64,000 nucleotides of DNA from Stenotrophomonas sp. MMGLT7. GTDB lineage: Bacteria; Pseudomonadota; Gammaproteobacteria; Xanthomonadales; Xanthomonadaceae. Made by a program: the position numbers and the translations under genes. Of this stretch, positions 26,191-35,381 are shown piece by piece (the first letter of the stretch is position 1; each line of letters opens with the position of its first letter). The notes beneath the pieces were generated by a model. The model searched no databases. It saw only the letters and a list, made by a program, of their open reading frames with translations, and was not told the DNA's origin. The DNA lies in NCBI RefSeq assembly GCF_021168555.1, contig NZ_JAJOZS010000002.1:248001-312000 (forward strand), given 5' to 3'.

Positions 26191-27242
26191 CGCGCGCTAC
26201 CGGCGGGGGCGGCGCCGTCGCGCACCTTCAGGCCCGGCCGCAGCTTGCCGGCGCCGTCGACCACGATGCGCTCACCCGGCTGCAGGCCCTCAAGGATCTC
26301 CACCAGGCCGTCGCGGCGCTCGCCGGCCCTGATGTCGGCGCGCTCGACCGTGTCGTCGTCCTTGACCCGGAACACGTAGGATTCGCGCCCCACCTGCACC
26401 ACCGCGATCTCGGGGATCACCAGGGCCTGGCGCTCGGGCTGGAACAGGCTCACCTGCAGCAGCATTCCCGGGCGCAGGCGGCGGTCGGGGTTGTCGAAGT
26501 CGGCGCGCACGGTCACCGCGCGGGTGGCCTCGTCGATGCGCGAGTCCACGGTGCTCACCACACCCGCGAAGGTCTCGCCCGGCCAGGCCGCAGCGGTGCC
26601 GGTGACGGACCGGCCCGGCTGCACCAGCGCCAGCTGCGACTCGGGCACCTGGAAGTCCACGTGCATGCGCGAGACGTCGTCGAGCGTGGCGATCACCGTC
26701 GAGGACGTGACCAGCGAACCGGGACTGACCCGGCGGATGCCCAGCACGCCGGCGAACGGCGCCCGCACCTCGCGGTCGACGATCTCCGCCTGCATCTGCC
26801 GCACCCGCGCCAGCGCCGCGTCGCGCAGCGCCTTCTGCGTATCCACGGTGGAGCGTGCGACCAGCTGCTGGCCGACCAGTTCGAGCTGGCGGCGATGCAG
26901 CTGCTCGGCTTCCTGGTAGGTGGCCTGCGCGGCGACCAGCGCCGCATCCTGGGCATTGCCGCGCAGGGTCAGCAGCAGCTGCCCGGCCTTCACCTCGTCG
27001 CCGCTGTCGAAGTAGACCTTCTCCACCACGTCGCTGACCGCGGCGGTGAGCCCGACCGACTCGCGCGCCCGCACCGTCGCCAGCGACTGCAGGGTGCTGC
27101 TCCAGGCACGCGGCTGTACCGTCTGCAGGGTGACCGGCGTGGGTTCGGCGGAAGCGGGGGCGACTTCGGGTTTGCCACAGCCGCCGAGCCAGATTGCCGC
27201 CAGGGCAATCGCGGCCAGGCGCGTGCGGAGTCGGAAAGGCAT
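26187..27242 (-). CDS. RND efflux periplasmic adaptor lipoprotein (MFP)
   Basis: A 351-residue membrane fusion protein. A lipoprotein signal peptide ends in the lipobox WLGGC (Cys near 22), so it is anchored in the inner membrane facing the periplasm. Then come the barrel-sandwich halves (VSDVVEKVYFDSGDEVKAGQ and APFAGVLGIRRVSPGS), a coiled-coil hairpin between them (about 85-150, EAEQLHRRQLELVGQQLV), the beta-barrel, and the membrane-proximal domain. AGGA lies 10 nt before the ATG. It precedes and overlaps the pump gene. It links the pump to a TolC-type channel encoded elsewhere. The regulator of this operon is not adjacent. Confidence 0.94.
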   Translation of the reverse strand: MPFRLRTRLAAIALAAIWLGGCGKPEVAPASAEPTPVTLQTVQPRAWSSTLQSLATVRARESVGLTAAVSDVVEKVYFDSGDEVKAGQLLLTLRGNAQDAALVAAQATYQEAEQLHRRQLELVGQQLVARSTVDTQKALRDAALARVRQMQAEIVDREVRAPFAGVLGIRRVSPGSLVTSSTVIATLDDVSRMHVDFQVPESQLALVQPGRSVTGTAAAWPGETFAGVVSTVDSRIDEATRAVTVRADFDNPDRRLRPGMLLQVSLFQPERQALVIPEIAVVQVGRESYVFRVKDDDTVERADIRAGERRDGLVEILEGLQPGERIVVDGAGKLRPGLKVRDGAAPAGSAR

Positions 27243-28486
27243 GCGCGGGAAGTCCTGCAGAAGGGCGTCTGGAGTTTAACGGCCAGGGTGCGTGGCGGTT
27301 GACATGTTTGCACGCCATTTACCCATGACCAATGACCCTTGTCCGCCCGGAAACCCGGCCTTTCGACGGCCTGCGTGCACATAGCTGACGCGATCGTAAT
27401 CTGCGTGGGCCGCCGGGACTTGTGCAACAGCGTACTCGGGACGGCCGGTAAGCGTCGGGCGTCTTCCTTGCCCCGAACATGGGCTACGGTTTGCGCCGAT
27501 CCGGTCCACGTCCAGGTAAGCCAGTACCCGCGCCGCCAGCACCTCGGCATTGTCGCCGGCAGCACGCAGGTTCCAGCGGCTGGGAACCTCCGGGCATCGC
27601 AGGGCGAACCGATGCCGGCGAAGTTTGGAATCCACCCGGCCCGTGTCTTGCGGTATCCGCCCCGCACGTCGCGCCGCGGGCACGGCCAGCCGCACGTCGA
27701 CGCACAACTCGACGGATTCGAACTCGCCGGCGTCGAAGCGCTCGCGCGCCATCCACCGCCACCCGTGGAAACAAGCAGCGGCCATGAGCCGATAACAGCT
27801 GTTCCTTTGTTCCGCCCGATTCGCATCCCTAGCATCGGCATTTCCCTCCTCCGATCCCCGACGCGATGGCTGCCGCCAAACCGATCCTGCCGCCCGGTCC
27901 GTGGACCGGGAGCCGCCACGCAGCGTTGCCACGACCGCGTTGCGGCCTGGATGCGGTCGCGCGGTGGCGGCTGCCGGGCGGCCGGGTACGGACAACGTGC
28001 CTCGCACCGAGCGAACTCCGGGGCAGGCAGTGCCGGACGAGGACCGGACAGCAGCGGGCCGGGGCTGTCCCCGGCCCGGCCGGCAATGTCCGGTGCGCGG
28101 CCGGGCAGGTTCCTGACGTCCCGCAGCATTCCGGTCACGACGGCGTAACCGCCGGTACGGAGACTGCGGCCTTGCACGAGTGGCTCGCCACCCGGCGCGA
28201 AATCGCCCCTGCCGCCGCGGCCGTTCCTGGCCGCGCACAGGGCCGGTGCCGCGCCGACAGGCCGGAGGCGGCACTCGACCCTACCCAGACTGCCGGCCTG
28301 GCGACGCAGTCCGCCGATCAAGGCTGATCGGCATGCTGCGCCGCCGGCCGGCGGATTGGGACCAGCGGGAGCGATTCGGTGCCTGGAAACGTGCAGATCG
28401 AAGCGCGCGGGTCCGCTCCTCGGCAACGGTTCCACGCCCTGCCCAGCCGCGACGTTCCGGCTTTGGCGATCGGTTGCGCGCGGCGA
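27243..28486. other. Long stretch with no convincing gene (about 1.24 kb)
   Basis: Several frames are open on both strands but most give arginine/proline-rich translations without family features. The one part with gene-like codon use is on the minus strand around 27450-27785 (listed separately). No tRNA, rRNA or large repeat was recognised. The stretch separates the efflux operon from the cysB-like gene. Confidence 0.6.
27276..27785 (-). pseudogene. Possible remnant or hypothetical gene of unknown family
   Basis: The frame from ATG 27785 encodes MARERFDAGEFESVELCV followed by DVRLAVPAAR and, further on, RWNLRAAGDNAEVLAARV and LAYLDVDRIG. Third codon positions in the first block are almost all G or C, as in real genes of this genome, but the parts between and after lose that bias and no ribosome site precedes the start. 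It may be a decayed gene or noise in GC-rich DNA. I recognise no domain. Confidence 0.22.
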
Positions 28487-29470
28487 TCAGCTGGTGATGG
28501 TCTGGGTCAGCGATTCCCAGCTCGGCGGCTCGGGCCAGTTCGCCTCCTGGTTGCCTTCCAATACCCGGCGCAGGTCGCGCGGGTCGATCTGCGGCGCCAG
28601 CACGTGCACCAGTTCCAGCGCGTAGTCGCGCAGCACCCGCTCGCGCGGCAGCACCGCCCAGGCGATGCACTCGGGAACCGCCGGCGGCGCCGGCCACGCG
28701 CGCAGGTCGCCGTCGCTGGCATTGACCGCCATCTCGGCCAATATGCCCACGCCCACGCCGCTGCGCACGTAGGTCTTGATCAGGTCGGCATCGAGCGCGG
28801 TGAGCGCGATGTCCGGCTGCAGGCCGACGCTGGCGAAAGCCCGCCGCAACGAGGAATCGGGCCGGGTCGAGGATTCGTAGCTGATCAACGGCTGCTTCGC
28901 CAGCGCCGCCATGTCCGGCACGGCACCGGCGCGGTCCAGCGCGTGCCCGCGCGGCACGACCGCCAGCCGGCGCCAGCGGTACAGCGGCACCGCGATGCCC
29001 GCGGCCGGCGCCTCGCCGGAGGTGCTGACCACGGCGATGTCGGCATCGCCCTGGCTGAGCAGGTCCAGTGCGGCGCTCTCCGCGGCCTGCTGCAGGTGCA
29101 CGCTGACCTGCGGGTACTCGCGCTTGATCTGCGCCACCGCCGGCGGCAGCACGAAGCGTGCCTGGGTATGGGTGGTGGTCAGGACCAGCTGGCCCTGGCT
29201 CTCGCGGCGCTGGTTGGCGGCGTAGGTGCGGATGTTGTTGGCCTCGGCCAGCACCGCGCGCGCGCGCTCGATCACCTCTCCGCCGGCCGGGGTCACCGAC
29301 TCCAGGCTGCGGCCGCGGCGCACGAACAGCAGGAAGCCCAGTTCGTCCTCCAGCTGCTTGAGCTGCTTGGACAGGCCGGGCTGGGTGGCATGCACCCGCG
29401 TCGCCGCCAGCGTGATGTTGAGTTCTGCATCGGCGATGGCGACGAGATAGCGGAGCTGGGTCAGGGTCAT
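28487..29470 (-). CDS. cysB: CysB-like LysR-family regulator of sulfur assimilation
   Basis: A 327-residue LysR regulator of the CysB/Cbl branch, which activates cysteine-biosynthesis genes in response to N-acetylserine or O-acetylserine. The helix-turn-helix is MTLTQLRYLVAIADAEL then AATRVHATQPGLSKQLKQLE; the effector domain begins around TTTHTQARFVLPP, which holds the ligand-pocket threonines conserved in CysB (T-T-H-T-Q-A-R-Y/F). Length equals E. coli CysB (324). It is divergent from cysK across a 480 bp region with AT-rich repeats, consistent with direct control of cysK and autoregulation. The alternative Cbl identity cannot be excluded but is less likely with cysK as neighbour. Confidence 0.92.
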   Translation of the reverse strand: MTLTQLRYLVAIADAELNITLAATRVHATQPGLSKQLKQLEDELGFLLFVRRGRSLESVTPAGGEVIERARAVLAEANNIRTYAANQRRESQGQLVLTTTHTQARFVLPPAVAQIKREYPQVSVHLQQAAESAALDLLSQGDADIAVVSTSGEAPAAGIAVPLYRWRRLAVVPRGHALDRAGAVPDMAALAKQPLISYESSTRPDSSLRRAFASVGLQPDIALTALDADLIKTYVRSGVGVGILAEMAVNASDGDLRAWPAPPAVPECIAWAVLPRERVLRDYALELVHVLAPQIDPRDLRRVLEGNQEANWPEPPSWESLTQTITS

Positions 29471-29950
29471 GGCAGGGGCGGGTCCGCCGCATATATCGAA
29501 TGGCGATAAGCGACTTTAGAGGAAGTCGCCACCGCTATTGATAACCAAAAGTTATTTATCGAATGCATGAAGTCATTTCCGGCAGCTATAAGCCGGAGCT
29601 ACGGTCCGGATTCCCTGGCAAGCAGCTTCTTCCTGCCGTGAACGCCATCCAGTCCCCGCCGCCCGACGATCCACACCACCGCCCCGGGCGGGCGCCTGGT
29701 CGCGGCGAGCCGGCCGAATGCGAGGTCGAGACCCGATCGCCTGCCCGGCAAGCCGGTGCCATCGCCGTCGCGCAGGTGGAGAACGGCCCGTGGTCGCGGC
29801 GACGCGCGGTCGCCGGCATGGCCGGCACGCCGTATCCGTTCGATGCCGCACCGCTGCGCCGCGCCCCCTTCCCCTCACCCTCCCCGAAGGCGAACGCATC
29901 GACACTGACCGATGCCGCCCGACCGATCCAGATCCAAGGAGTCCCCTGAC
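29471..29950. promoter_or_regulatory. Divergent cysB-cysK control region
   Basis: The cysB-proximal part is AT-rich. It has a perfect inverted repeat TATCG-AATGG-CGATA (29494-29508), a second one ATAAC-CAAAA-GTTAT (29541-29555), and a direct repeat TATCGAATG at 29494 and 29557. These are candidates for CysB sites and promoters. The remaining 380 bp up to cysK hold no gene I can support and would form a long cysK leader if transcription starts near 29560. Confidence 0.55.
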
Positions 29951-30910
29951 ATGACCATCCACGACAGCATCCTCGACACCATCGGCCGCACCCCGGTGGT
30001 CCGGCTCAACCGGGTCAAGCCGGCCAACGCCACGCTCTACGCCAAGGTCGAATCGTTCAACCCCGGCGGCTCGGTCAAGGACCGCCTGGCGCTGGCCATC
30101 ATCCTCGACGCCGAGGCGCGCGGCCTGCTCAAGCCCGGCGACACGATCGTCGAAGCTACCTCCGGCAATACCGGCGTGGCACTGGCGATGGTCGCCGCCG
30201 CGCGCGGCTACAAGTTCGTGGCGACGATGGTGGAGACCTTCTCGATCGAGCGCCGCAAGCTGATGCGCGCCTACGGCGCCAAGGTCATCCTCACCCCGGC
30301 TGCCGAACGCGGCACCGGCATGGTGCGCAAGGCGCGCGAACTGGCCGAGCAGCACGGCTGGTTCCTGGCCAGCCAGTTCGCCAACCCGGCCAATCCGGCC
30401 TATCACCGCAACACCACCGCCGCCGAGATCCTGCGCGATTTCGCCGGCCGCCGGCTGGACTACTTCGTCAGCGGCTGGGGCACCGGCGGCACCATCACCG
30501 GCGTGGGCGAAGTGCTGCGCGTGGCGCGGCCGGAGACCAGGATCATCGCCACCGAGCCGGCCAACGCCTCGCTGCTGCTGGGCAAGGAATGGCAGCCGCA
30601 CAAGATCCAGGGCTGGACCCCGGACTTCGTGCCCGAGGTGCTCAATCGCGAGGTCTACGACGAGGTGCTGCCGGTCAGCGACGACGAGGCGATCGCGACC
30701 TCGCGCCGGCTGGCCGCCGAGGAAGGCATCTTCGTCGGCATCTCCGCCGGCGCCACCGTGGCCGCCGCGCTGCGCGTGGCCGAGACCGCCGCGCCCGGCT
30801 CGGTGCTGCTGGCGGTACTGCCCGACACCGGCGAGCGCTACTTTTCCACCCCGCTGTTCGCCGACATCAACGAGGGCAGCGACGACGACTGGCTGGCCGG
30901 CCTGCCCTGA
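29951..30910 (+). CDS. cysK: Cysteine synthase A (O-acetylserine sulfhydrylase)
   Basis: PLP enzyme joining sulfide and O-acetylserine to make cysteine. 319 residues, normal for CysK. The PLP lysine stands in FNPGGSVKDRLAL (Lys46), the substrate loop is EATSGNTGVAL, the phosphate loop is GWGTGGTITGVG, and GISAGA closes the site. The loop VETFSIERRKLMRAYGAK differs from the MPETMSIERR of enteric CysK but is known in xanthomonad-type enzymes. AAGGAG about ten bases before ATG 29951 sets the start. Divergent from the cysB-like gene. CysM is an alternative name but the length and motifs favour CysK. Confidence 0.93.
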   Translation: MTIHDSILDTIGRTPVVRLNRVKPANATLYAKVESFNPGGSVKDRLALAIILDAEARGLLKPGDTIVEATSGNTGVALAMVAAARGYKFVATMVETFSIERRKLMRAYGAKVILTPAAERGTGMVRKARELAEQHGWFLASQFANPANPAYHRNTTAAEILRDFAGRRLDYFVSGWGTGGTITGVGEVLRVARPETRIIATEPANASLLLGKEWQPHKIQGWTPDFVPEVLNREVYDEVLPVSDDEAIATSRRLAAEEGIFVGISAGATVAAALRVAETAAPGSVLLAVLPDTGERYFSTPLFADINEGSDDDWLAGLP

Positions 30911-31370
30911 GCCGGACCCGCGCGTCCCGGCCGCGATGGAGCGGCCGGCGCGCTGCGGCAACGCGCCGGCAGTCGGACCCGACACGCGGGAACGACCGCG
31001 CAGCGGTGCCGCAACAGCCCGGCGTGGCCGAACCTGGATCGCGGCAACGGGATCCGTCTTCCCGAACGTGACCGCTGTGGTCCGGGTAGGCGTAGCGCCT
31101 CCCGGACACGAGTCCGGCACGTTGCTGTCGTGCCCGGGCGGCCTATGGTCCTGCCCGGACCACGCACTGCCGCCCGGTACAGGGTTGTCCCGCCCCGCGG
31201 CGCGCCGGCGCGGGAACAACGCGACCGCATGATCGCAGGCGCAGTCGCAGGCACTGAGATGCGTGGCCGCCAAGGTGTCGCCATACACGGATGAACGTGC
31301 GGCGGACGGCATTGGCCGGCACCGGACTTCCGTCACGTTTCAGTCATGATGGGCACATGAAGATCGGCGC
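30911..31370. other. Intergenic region with a GC-rich hairpin
   Basis: 460 bp without a supported gene. At 31081-31106 TCCGGGTAGGCG-TAG-CGCCTCCCGGA forms a strong hairpin with one bulged T and no T-run; it could stabilise the cysK transcript end or be a dispersed repeat. Confidence 0.5.
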
Positions 31371-31910
31371 ATGAAGATCGAAGTCTGGCAAGGCGACATC
31401 ACCACGCTGGCGGTGGACGCCATCGTCAACGCCGCCAACGAATCGCTGCTCGGCGGCGGCGGCGTGGACGGCGCGATCCATCGTGCCGCCGGCCCCGGCC
31501 TGCTGGCCGAATGCCGGCAGCTACCGGAAATCCGTCCGGGCGTGCGCTGCCCGACCGGCGAGGTGCGTGCCACCGGCGGCCACCTGCTCAAGGCGCGCCA
31601 CGTGCTGCATGCCGTGGGCCCGGTATGGCGCGACGGCCAGCACGACGAGCCCGCGCTGCTGGGCAACTGCTACTGGCGCTCGCTGGCGCTGGCAGAGCAG
31701 ATGGGCCTGCAGTCGATCGCCTTCCCGGCGATCAGCTGCGGCGTCTACGGCTACCCGCTGCAGCAGGCCGCGCGCATCGCCGTGGCCGAGACCGTGGCCT
31801 GGCAGAAATCCCATTCCGTCCCCAAGGACATCATCCTGGTGGCCTACAACGACGCCACCTTCAAGGCGCTGCAGCAGGCGCTGGTGCAGACCCAGGCAGC
31901 CGTGGCCTGA
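31371..31910 (+). CDS. Macro-domain protein, O-acetyl-ADP-ribose deacetylase (YmdB-like)
   Basis: A 179-residue single macro domain of the MacroD type. It hydrolyses O-acetyl-ADP-ribose and may remove mono-ADP-ribose from acidic residues. The ligand loops are clear: [36 protein letters not shown] (catalytic Asn/Asp region) and [18 protein letters not shown]. Length equals E. coli YmdB (177). The immediately upstream sequence repeats ATGAAGATCGGCGC, giving a decoy ATG at 31357 that stops after five codons; the true ATG is 31371. No partner transferase gene is adjacent. Confidence 0.95.
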   Translation: MKIEVWQGDITTLAVDAIVNAANESLLGGGGVDGAIHRAAGPGLLAECRQLPEIRPGVRCPTGEVRATGGHLLKARHVLHAVGPVWRDGQHDEPALLGNCYWRSLALAEQMGLQSIAFPAISCGVYGYPLQQAARIAVAETVAWQKSHSVPKDIILVAYNDATFKALQQALVQTQAAVA

Positions 31911-32243
31911 GCCGACGCTGGCTGTTGCCGCCTTCGGCGGCTCAAGGGCGGCCTTGCCCCAGCCCATGACGTCTTGCATGGCAAAACGCACGACGGGCGG
32001 TACCCGTCTACGGATTTCCTTCGCTTCCCCTGTGTTCCCAGGCCAAACGCTGACCCCACACCGGCCGACACACGGTGGTCACCACTTTTTCCGCGCCCGG
32101 CAAGCATGCGGCGCCAGGAGAGGGCGGTCGCACGGGGACTGAGATCGCAAGAAGCGCTCCACTACGTGATGCCGGTCGCTCATGCCGCTCCGTAATCCTC
32201 ATATTCTGGATTCGCCTGGTTCGCAGGCTCAAGGAGAGAACCG
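31911..32243. other. Intergenic region before the small cysteine-rich peptide
   Basis: 333 bp. A short hairpin (GCCGCCTTCGGCGGC, about 31927-31941) may end the macro-domain transcript. The last 60 bp turn AT-richer (CGTAATCCTCATATTCTGG) and should hold the promoter of the peptide gene. No other gene seen. Confidence 0.5.
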
Positions 32244-32438
32244 ATGAAGACGATCATCAAGAAGGTCATGGCTGGAGCGATACTTTCTTCGGCGGTACTG
32301 GGTGGCACGGCCAGTGCCGGAGTACCGATATGCGACCCCACCTGCTATGTGATCTACAACCAGTGCATGGCGCGAGGAACTCTGCCAGCCTTATGCGAAT
32401 CAGCGCTGAGGCAGTGCCTCGATGATCATTGCGGCTAG
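32244..32438 (+). CDS. Small secreted six-cysteine peptide, unknown function
   Basis: A 64-residue precursor. Residues 1-25 form a standard signal peptide (MKTIIKKVMAGAILSSAVLG, cleavage after ASA), leaving a 39-residue mature peptide GVPICDPTCYVIYNQCMARG... with six cysteines at spacings C-x3-C-x6-C-x9-C-x6-C-x5-C. That pattern allows three disulfides. The ribosome site AAGGAGAG is excellent and the gene is less GC-rich than its neighbours, hinting at recent arrival or a fast-evolving product. A perfect hairpin follows. I do not recognise a family; a secreted defence, inhibitor or envelope peptide are open possibilities. Confidence 0.75.
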   Translation: MKTIIKKVMAGAILSSAVLGGTASAGVPICDPTCYVIYNQCMARGTLPALCESALRQCLDDHCG

Positions 32439-32462
32439 GATTCACGAACCTGTTGTGGTACG

Positions 32463-32487
32463 CAGAGCCCCGGAAAACGGGGCTCTG
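32463..32487. terminator. Hairpin between convergent peptide and aldolase genes
   Basis: Perfect ten-base stem CAGAGCCCCG / CGGGGCTCTG with loop GAAAA. It lacks a long T-run but sits between converging genes and can serve both directions. Confidence 0.65.
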
Positions 32488-32531
32488 TCACTGACAGGCT
32501 ACAAACCACCCATCGAACAGCCACTGGACGC

Positions 32532-33536
32532 TCAGCCCTTCCACTGCCCCAGCGCGGCCAGGCCGTTCTCCCTGGCGCGCTCGTAGACGATCTGCTGGGC
32601 CTTGGCGAAGTTGCCCTTCAGGTCCTTGGACCACAGCTTCAGTGCGGCGGCCTGCATGGCGCGGCCGTAGGAGAAGCTCAGCGGCCACGGCAGCTGGCCG
32701 AGCTGGTTCATCGCGTTCAGGTGCGCGGTGGACTGCTCGTCGGTCTGCCCGCCGGACAGGAACACGATGCCCGGCAGGATCGCCGGCACGGTGGACTTCA
32801 GGCACATCACGGTGGACTCGGCCACTTCCTCGACGCCGGCCTGCTCCTCGCAGTCCTTGCCGGAGATGACCATCGAGGCCTTCAGGATGGTGCCTTCCAG
32901 CACCACGTTCTGCTCGTACAGCGAGCCGAACAGCGCGCGCAGCGTCGCCTCGGTGACCTCGTAGCAGGTCTCGATGTCGTGGTCGCCGTCCATGATCACT
33001 TCCGGCTCGACCATCGGCACCAGCCCCTGCTCCTGGCACAGCGCGGCGTAACGCGCCAGCGCATGGGCGTTGGCCTCGATGCAGGTGCCCGACGGGATGT
33101 CCTCGCCGATGTTGATCACCGCGCGCCACTTGGCGAAGCGCGCGCCGAGCTTGTAGTACTCCTGCAGGCGTTCGCGCAGGCCGTCCAGGCCCTCGGTCAC
33201 CAGCTCGCCCGGCATGCCGGCCAGCGGATGGGCGCCCTTGTCGACCTTGATGCCCGGGATGATGCCGTGCTGGGCCATGTACTTCGGGAACGGCACGCCG
33301 TCCTTGGTGGACTGGCGGATGGTCTCGTCGAACAGGATCGCACCGGAGATGTAGTCGCTCAGCTTGGGCGTGGTGAGCAGCAGTTCGCGATAGGCACGAC
33401 GGTTCTCCTCGACGTTCTCGATGCCCACGCTGGCGAAGCGCTTGGCGATGGTGCCGGTGGATTCGTCGATGGCGATGATGCCCTTGCCCGGGGCAACCAT
33501 GGCCTGGGCGGTTTCGGCAAGCTGTTCGATGCTCAT
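32532..33536 (-). CDS. Fructose-bisphosphate aldolase class I
   Basis: Schiff-base aldolase converting fructose-1,6-bisphosphate to two triose phosphates. 334 residues. The Schiff-base lysine is in LEGTILKASMV (Lys219); other active-site blocks are AIDESTGTIAKRF near the N-terminus, ILFDETIRQSTKDG, ARFAKWRAVINIGEDIPS and PGIVFLSGGQTDEQS. This is the eukaryote-like class I type found in xanthomonads, not the metal-dependent class II enzyme. It is the last gene of the glycolytic block on this strand (gapA, pgk, pyk, fba), though it has its own start and a 378 bp leader gap after pyk. Confidence 0.96.
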   Translation of the reverse strand: MSIEQLAETAQAMVAPGKGIIAIDESTGTIAKRFASVGIENVEENRRAYRELLLTTPKLSDYISGAILFDETIRQSTKDGVPFPKYMAQHGIIPGIKVDKGAHPLAGMPGELVTEGLDGLRERLQEYYKLGARFAKWRAVINIGEDIPSGTCIEANAHALARYAALCQEQGLVPMVEPEVIMDGDHDIETCYEVTEATLRALFGSLYEQNVVLEGTILKASMVISGKDCEEQAGVEEVAESTVMCLKSTVPAILPGIVFLSGGQTDEQSTAHLNAMNQLGQLPWPLSFSYGRAMQAAALKLWSKDLKGNFAKAQQIVYERARENGLAALGQWKG

Positions 33537-33914
33537 TGGCGTCCTGTGTCTGGCGATATGGCCGAAGGCGGCGATTATAGCCTTGCGCCTGTGCCCCCAC
33601 CGCGTGCAGCAGCGCCGTCCTCCGCGCTGGAAACGTATTCATCCGGCGATCCGCCCGGCATCGTCGTATCGGCCCCTCCCTTCCCCCTGCGACCAGATCC
33701 CCGGCCGGGGTGGACGGGGCCACGGCGCAGCCGCATGCGGTTGAACATCGCCCGGGCCTTGCTTGCACCCGGCAAGGCCAGCTCGCCGGACGGGAAAGGC
33801 ACGGCTTGCGCGCCACCGGCGCGTGCCCAGGAACGCAAGCGGGCGGCGTGGGCCGGGGCGTCGGGCAGTGCCCTGGATTGCCGATCGCCGGCACCCGGCG
33901 CCGCGGCTCGATCG
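33537..33914. other. Intergenic region pyk-aldolase
   Basis: 378 bp with open frames on both strands but no recognisable protein and no distinct repeat. It should hold the aldolase promoter near 33540-33620. Confidence 0.5.
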
Positions 33915-35381
33915 CTAGATTTCCCCCAGCCCGCTGGCGAAGCCGTCCGGGCCGACCTCCAGCAGTCTCAGCGTATTGGTGGCGCCGTGGGTCTGCATGT
34001 GCTCGCCGCTGGTGAACACCACGCGGTCGCCCGCGTGCAGCCGCCCCGCCTCCACCAGCAGGCGGATGGCGCCGCGCGCGGCCTCGCGCGGGACCATGCC
34101 GCGGCTGTCGAAGGCGATGGGATAGACGCCGCGCATCAGCGCCATGCGCCGGCGTGCGCCGGCATGGTGGGTGAAGGCGTAGATCGGCACGTGCGAGCGG
34201 AAGCGCGACAGGTAGCGCGGGGTGCCGCCGGATTCGGTCAGCGCCACCACCCCGCCCAGCTCGATGTGCTCGGACAGGAACATCGTCGCCATCGCGATGG
34301 CCTGGTCGGCGCGCTCCAGGTTGCGCTGCGCGGCCTCGTAGTCGGTGTCGAACTCGAACTGGCGCTCGGCCCCCAGGCAGATGCGCGCCATCGCCTCCAC
34401 CGCGCGCACCGGGTAGGCGCCGGCGGCGGTCTCGGCCGACAGCATGACCGCGTCGGTGCCGTCGATCACCGCGTTGGCCACGTCCAGCACCTCAGCGCGC
34501 GTGGGCATCGGGCTTTCCACCATCGACTGCAGCATCTGCGTGGCGGTGATGACGACCTTGTTCTGCGCCAGCGCCTCCTTGATGATCTTCTTCTGCAGGC
34601 CGGGCAGCTCGGCGTCGCCGATCTCCACGCCCAGGTCGCCGCGCGCCACCATCACCACGTCGGAAGCCTCGACGATCTCCACCAGGTTCTCGATCGCCTC
34701 GGTGCGCTCGATCTTGGACACCAGCGCCGCCTCGCTGCCGTGCAGGCGGGCGATGCGGCGGGCCTCGTTCATGTCCTCGGCGCTGCGGCAGAACGACACG
34801 GCGATGAAGTCCACGCCGATGCCGGCGGCGATGCCGATCAGCTCGTGGTCGCGCTCGGTCAGCGCGCCCAGCGACAGGCCGCCGCCCTGCTTGTTCAGTC
34901 CCTTGCGGTCGGACAGCACGCCGTCGTTGAGCACGCTGCTGACGATGCGCTCGCCCTCCACCCGCTGCACCTGCAGCTGCATCAGGCCGTCGTCGAGCAG
35001 CAGCACGTCGCCGGGCTTCACGTCGCCGGGCAGGCCCAGGTAGCTCACCCCGACCTCGCTGGCGGTACCCGGCGGCGCGTCGGCACGGGCGACCAGGTCG
35101 AAGCGGTCGCCGGCGCGGAGCGCGACCTTGCCCGCGGCGAAGCGCTCGATGCGGATCTTCGGGCCCGGCAGGTCGGCGAGGATGCCGACCTCGGTGCCCA
35201 CGCGCTGCGCTGCCTCGCGTACCGCGAGCGCGCGGGCTTCCTGCGCCGCCGGATCGCCATGGCTGAAGTTCAGGCGCACCACGTTGGCGCCTGCGCGCAG
35301 CAGGTCGTCCAGCACGCCCGGGCGATCGGTGGCCGGTCCCAGGGTGGCGAGGATGCGGGTACGGCGCAGGCGTTCGATCAT
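33915..35381 (-). CDS. pyk: Pyruvate kinase
   Basis: Transfers phosphate from phosphoenolpyruvate to ADP, the last glycolytic step. 488 residues. The A domain begins RRTRILATLGPATDRP; LNFSHGD carries the substrate contacts; the B domain lies about 70-165; VSKIERTEAIEN holds the catalytic lysine; VMVARGDLGVEIG holds metal ligands; and ITATQMLQSMVESP is the family signature. The C-terminal allosteric domain (about 350-485) is present. The ATG 35381 (AGGAG upstream) is preferred over the 68-codon arginine-rich extension. Part of the glycolytic block; the paralogue type (PykA versus PykF) is not decided. Confidence 0.96.
   Translation of the reverse strand: MIERLRRTRILATLGPATDRPGVLDDLLRAGANVVRLNFSHGDPAAQEARALAVREAAQRVGTEVGILADLPGPKIRIERFAAGKVALRAGDRFDLVARADAPPGTASEVGVSYLGLPGDVKPGDVLLLDDGLMQLQVQRVEGERIVSSVLNDGVLSDRKGLNKQGGGLSLGALTERDHELIGIAAGIGVDFIAVSFCRSAEDMNEARRIARLHGSEAALVSKIERTEAIENLVEIVEASDVVMVARGDLGVEIGDAELPGLQKKIIKEALAQNKVVITATQMLQSMVESPMPTRAEVLDVANAVIDGTDAVMLSAETAAGAYPVRAVEAMARICLGAERQFEFDTDYEAAQRNLERADQAIAMATMFLSEHIELGGVVALTESGGTPRYLSRFRSHVPIYAFTHHAGARRRMALMRGVYPIAFDSRGMVPREAARGAIRLLVEAGRLHAGDRVVFTSGEHMQTHGATNTLRLLEVGPDGFASGLGEI

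Noticed and set aside
22888-26379. 1163-codon plus-strand open frame
   Set aside because: Runs antisense through the RND pump and M1 genes with His/Arg/Gln-rich, motif-free translation; typical of high-GC DNA.
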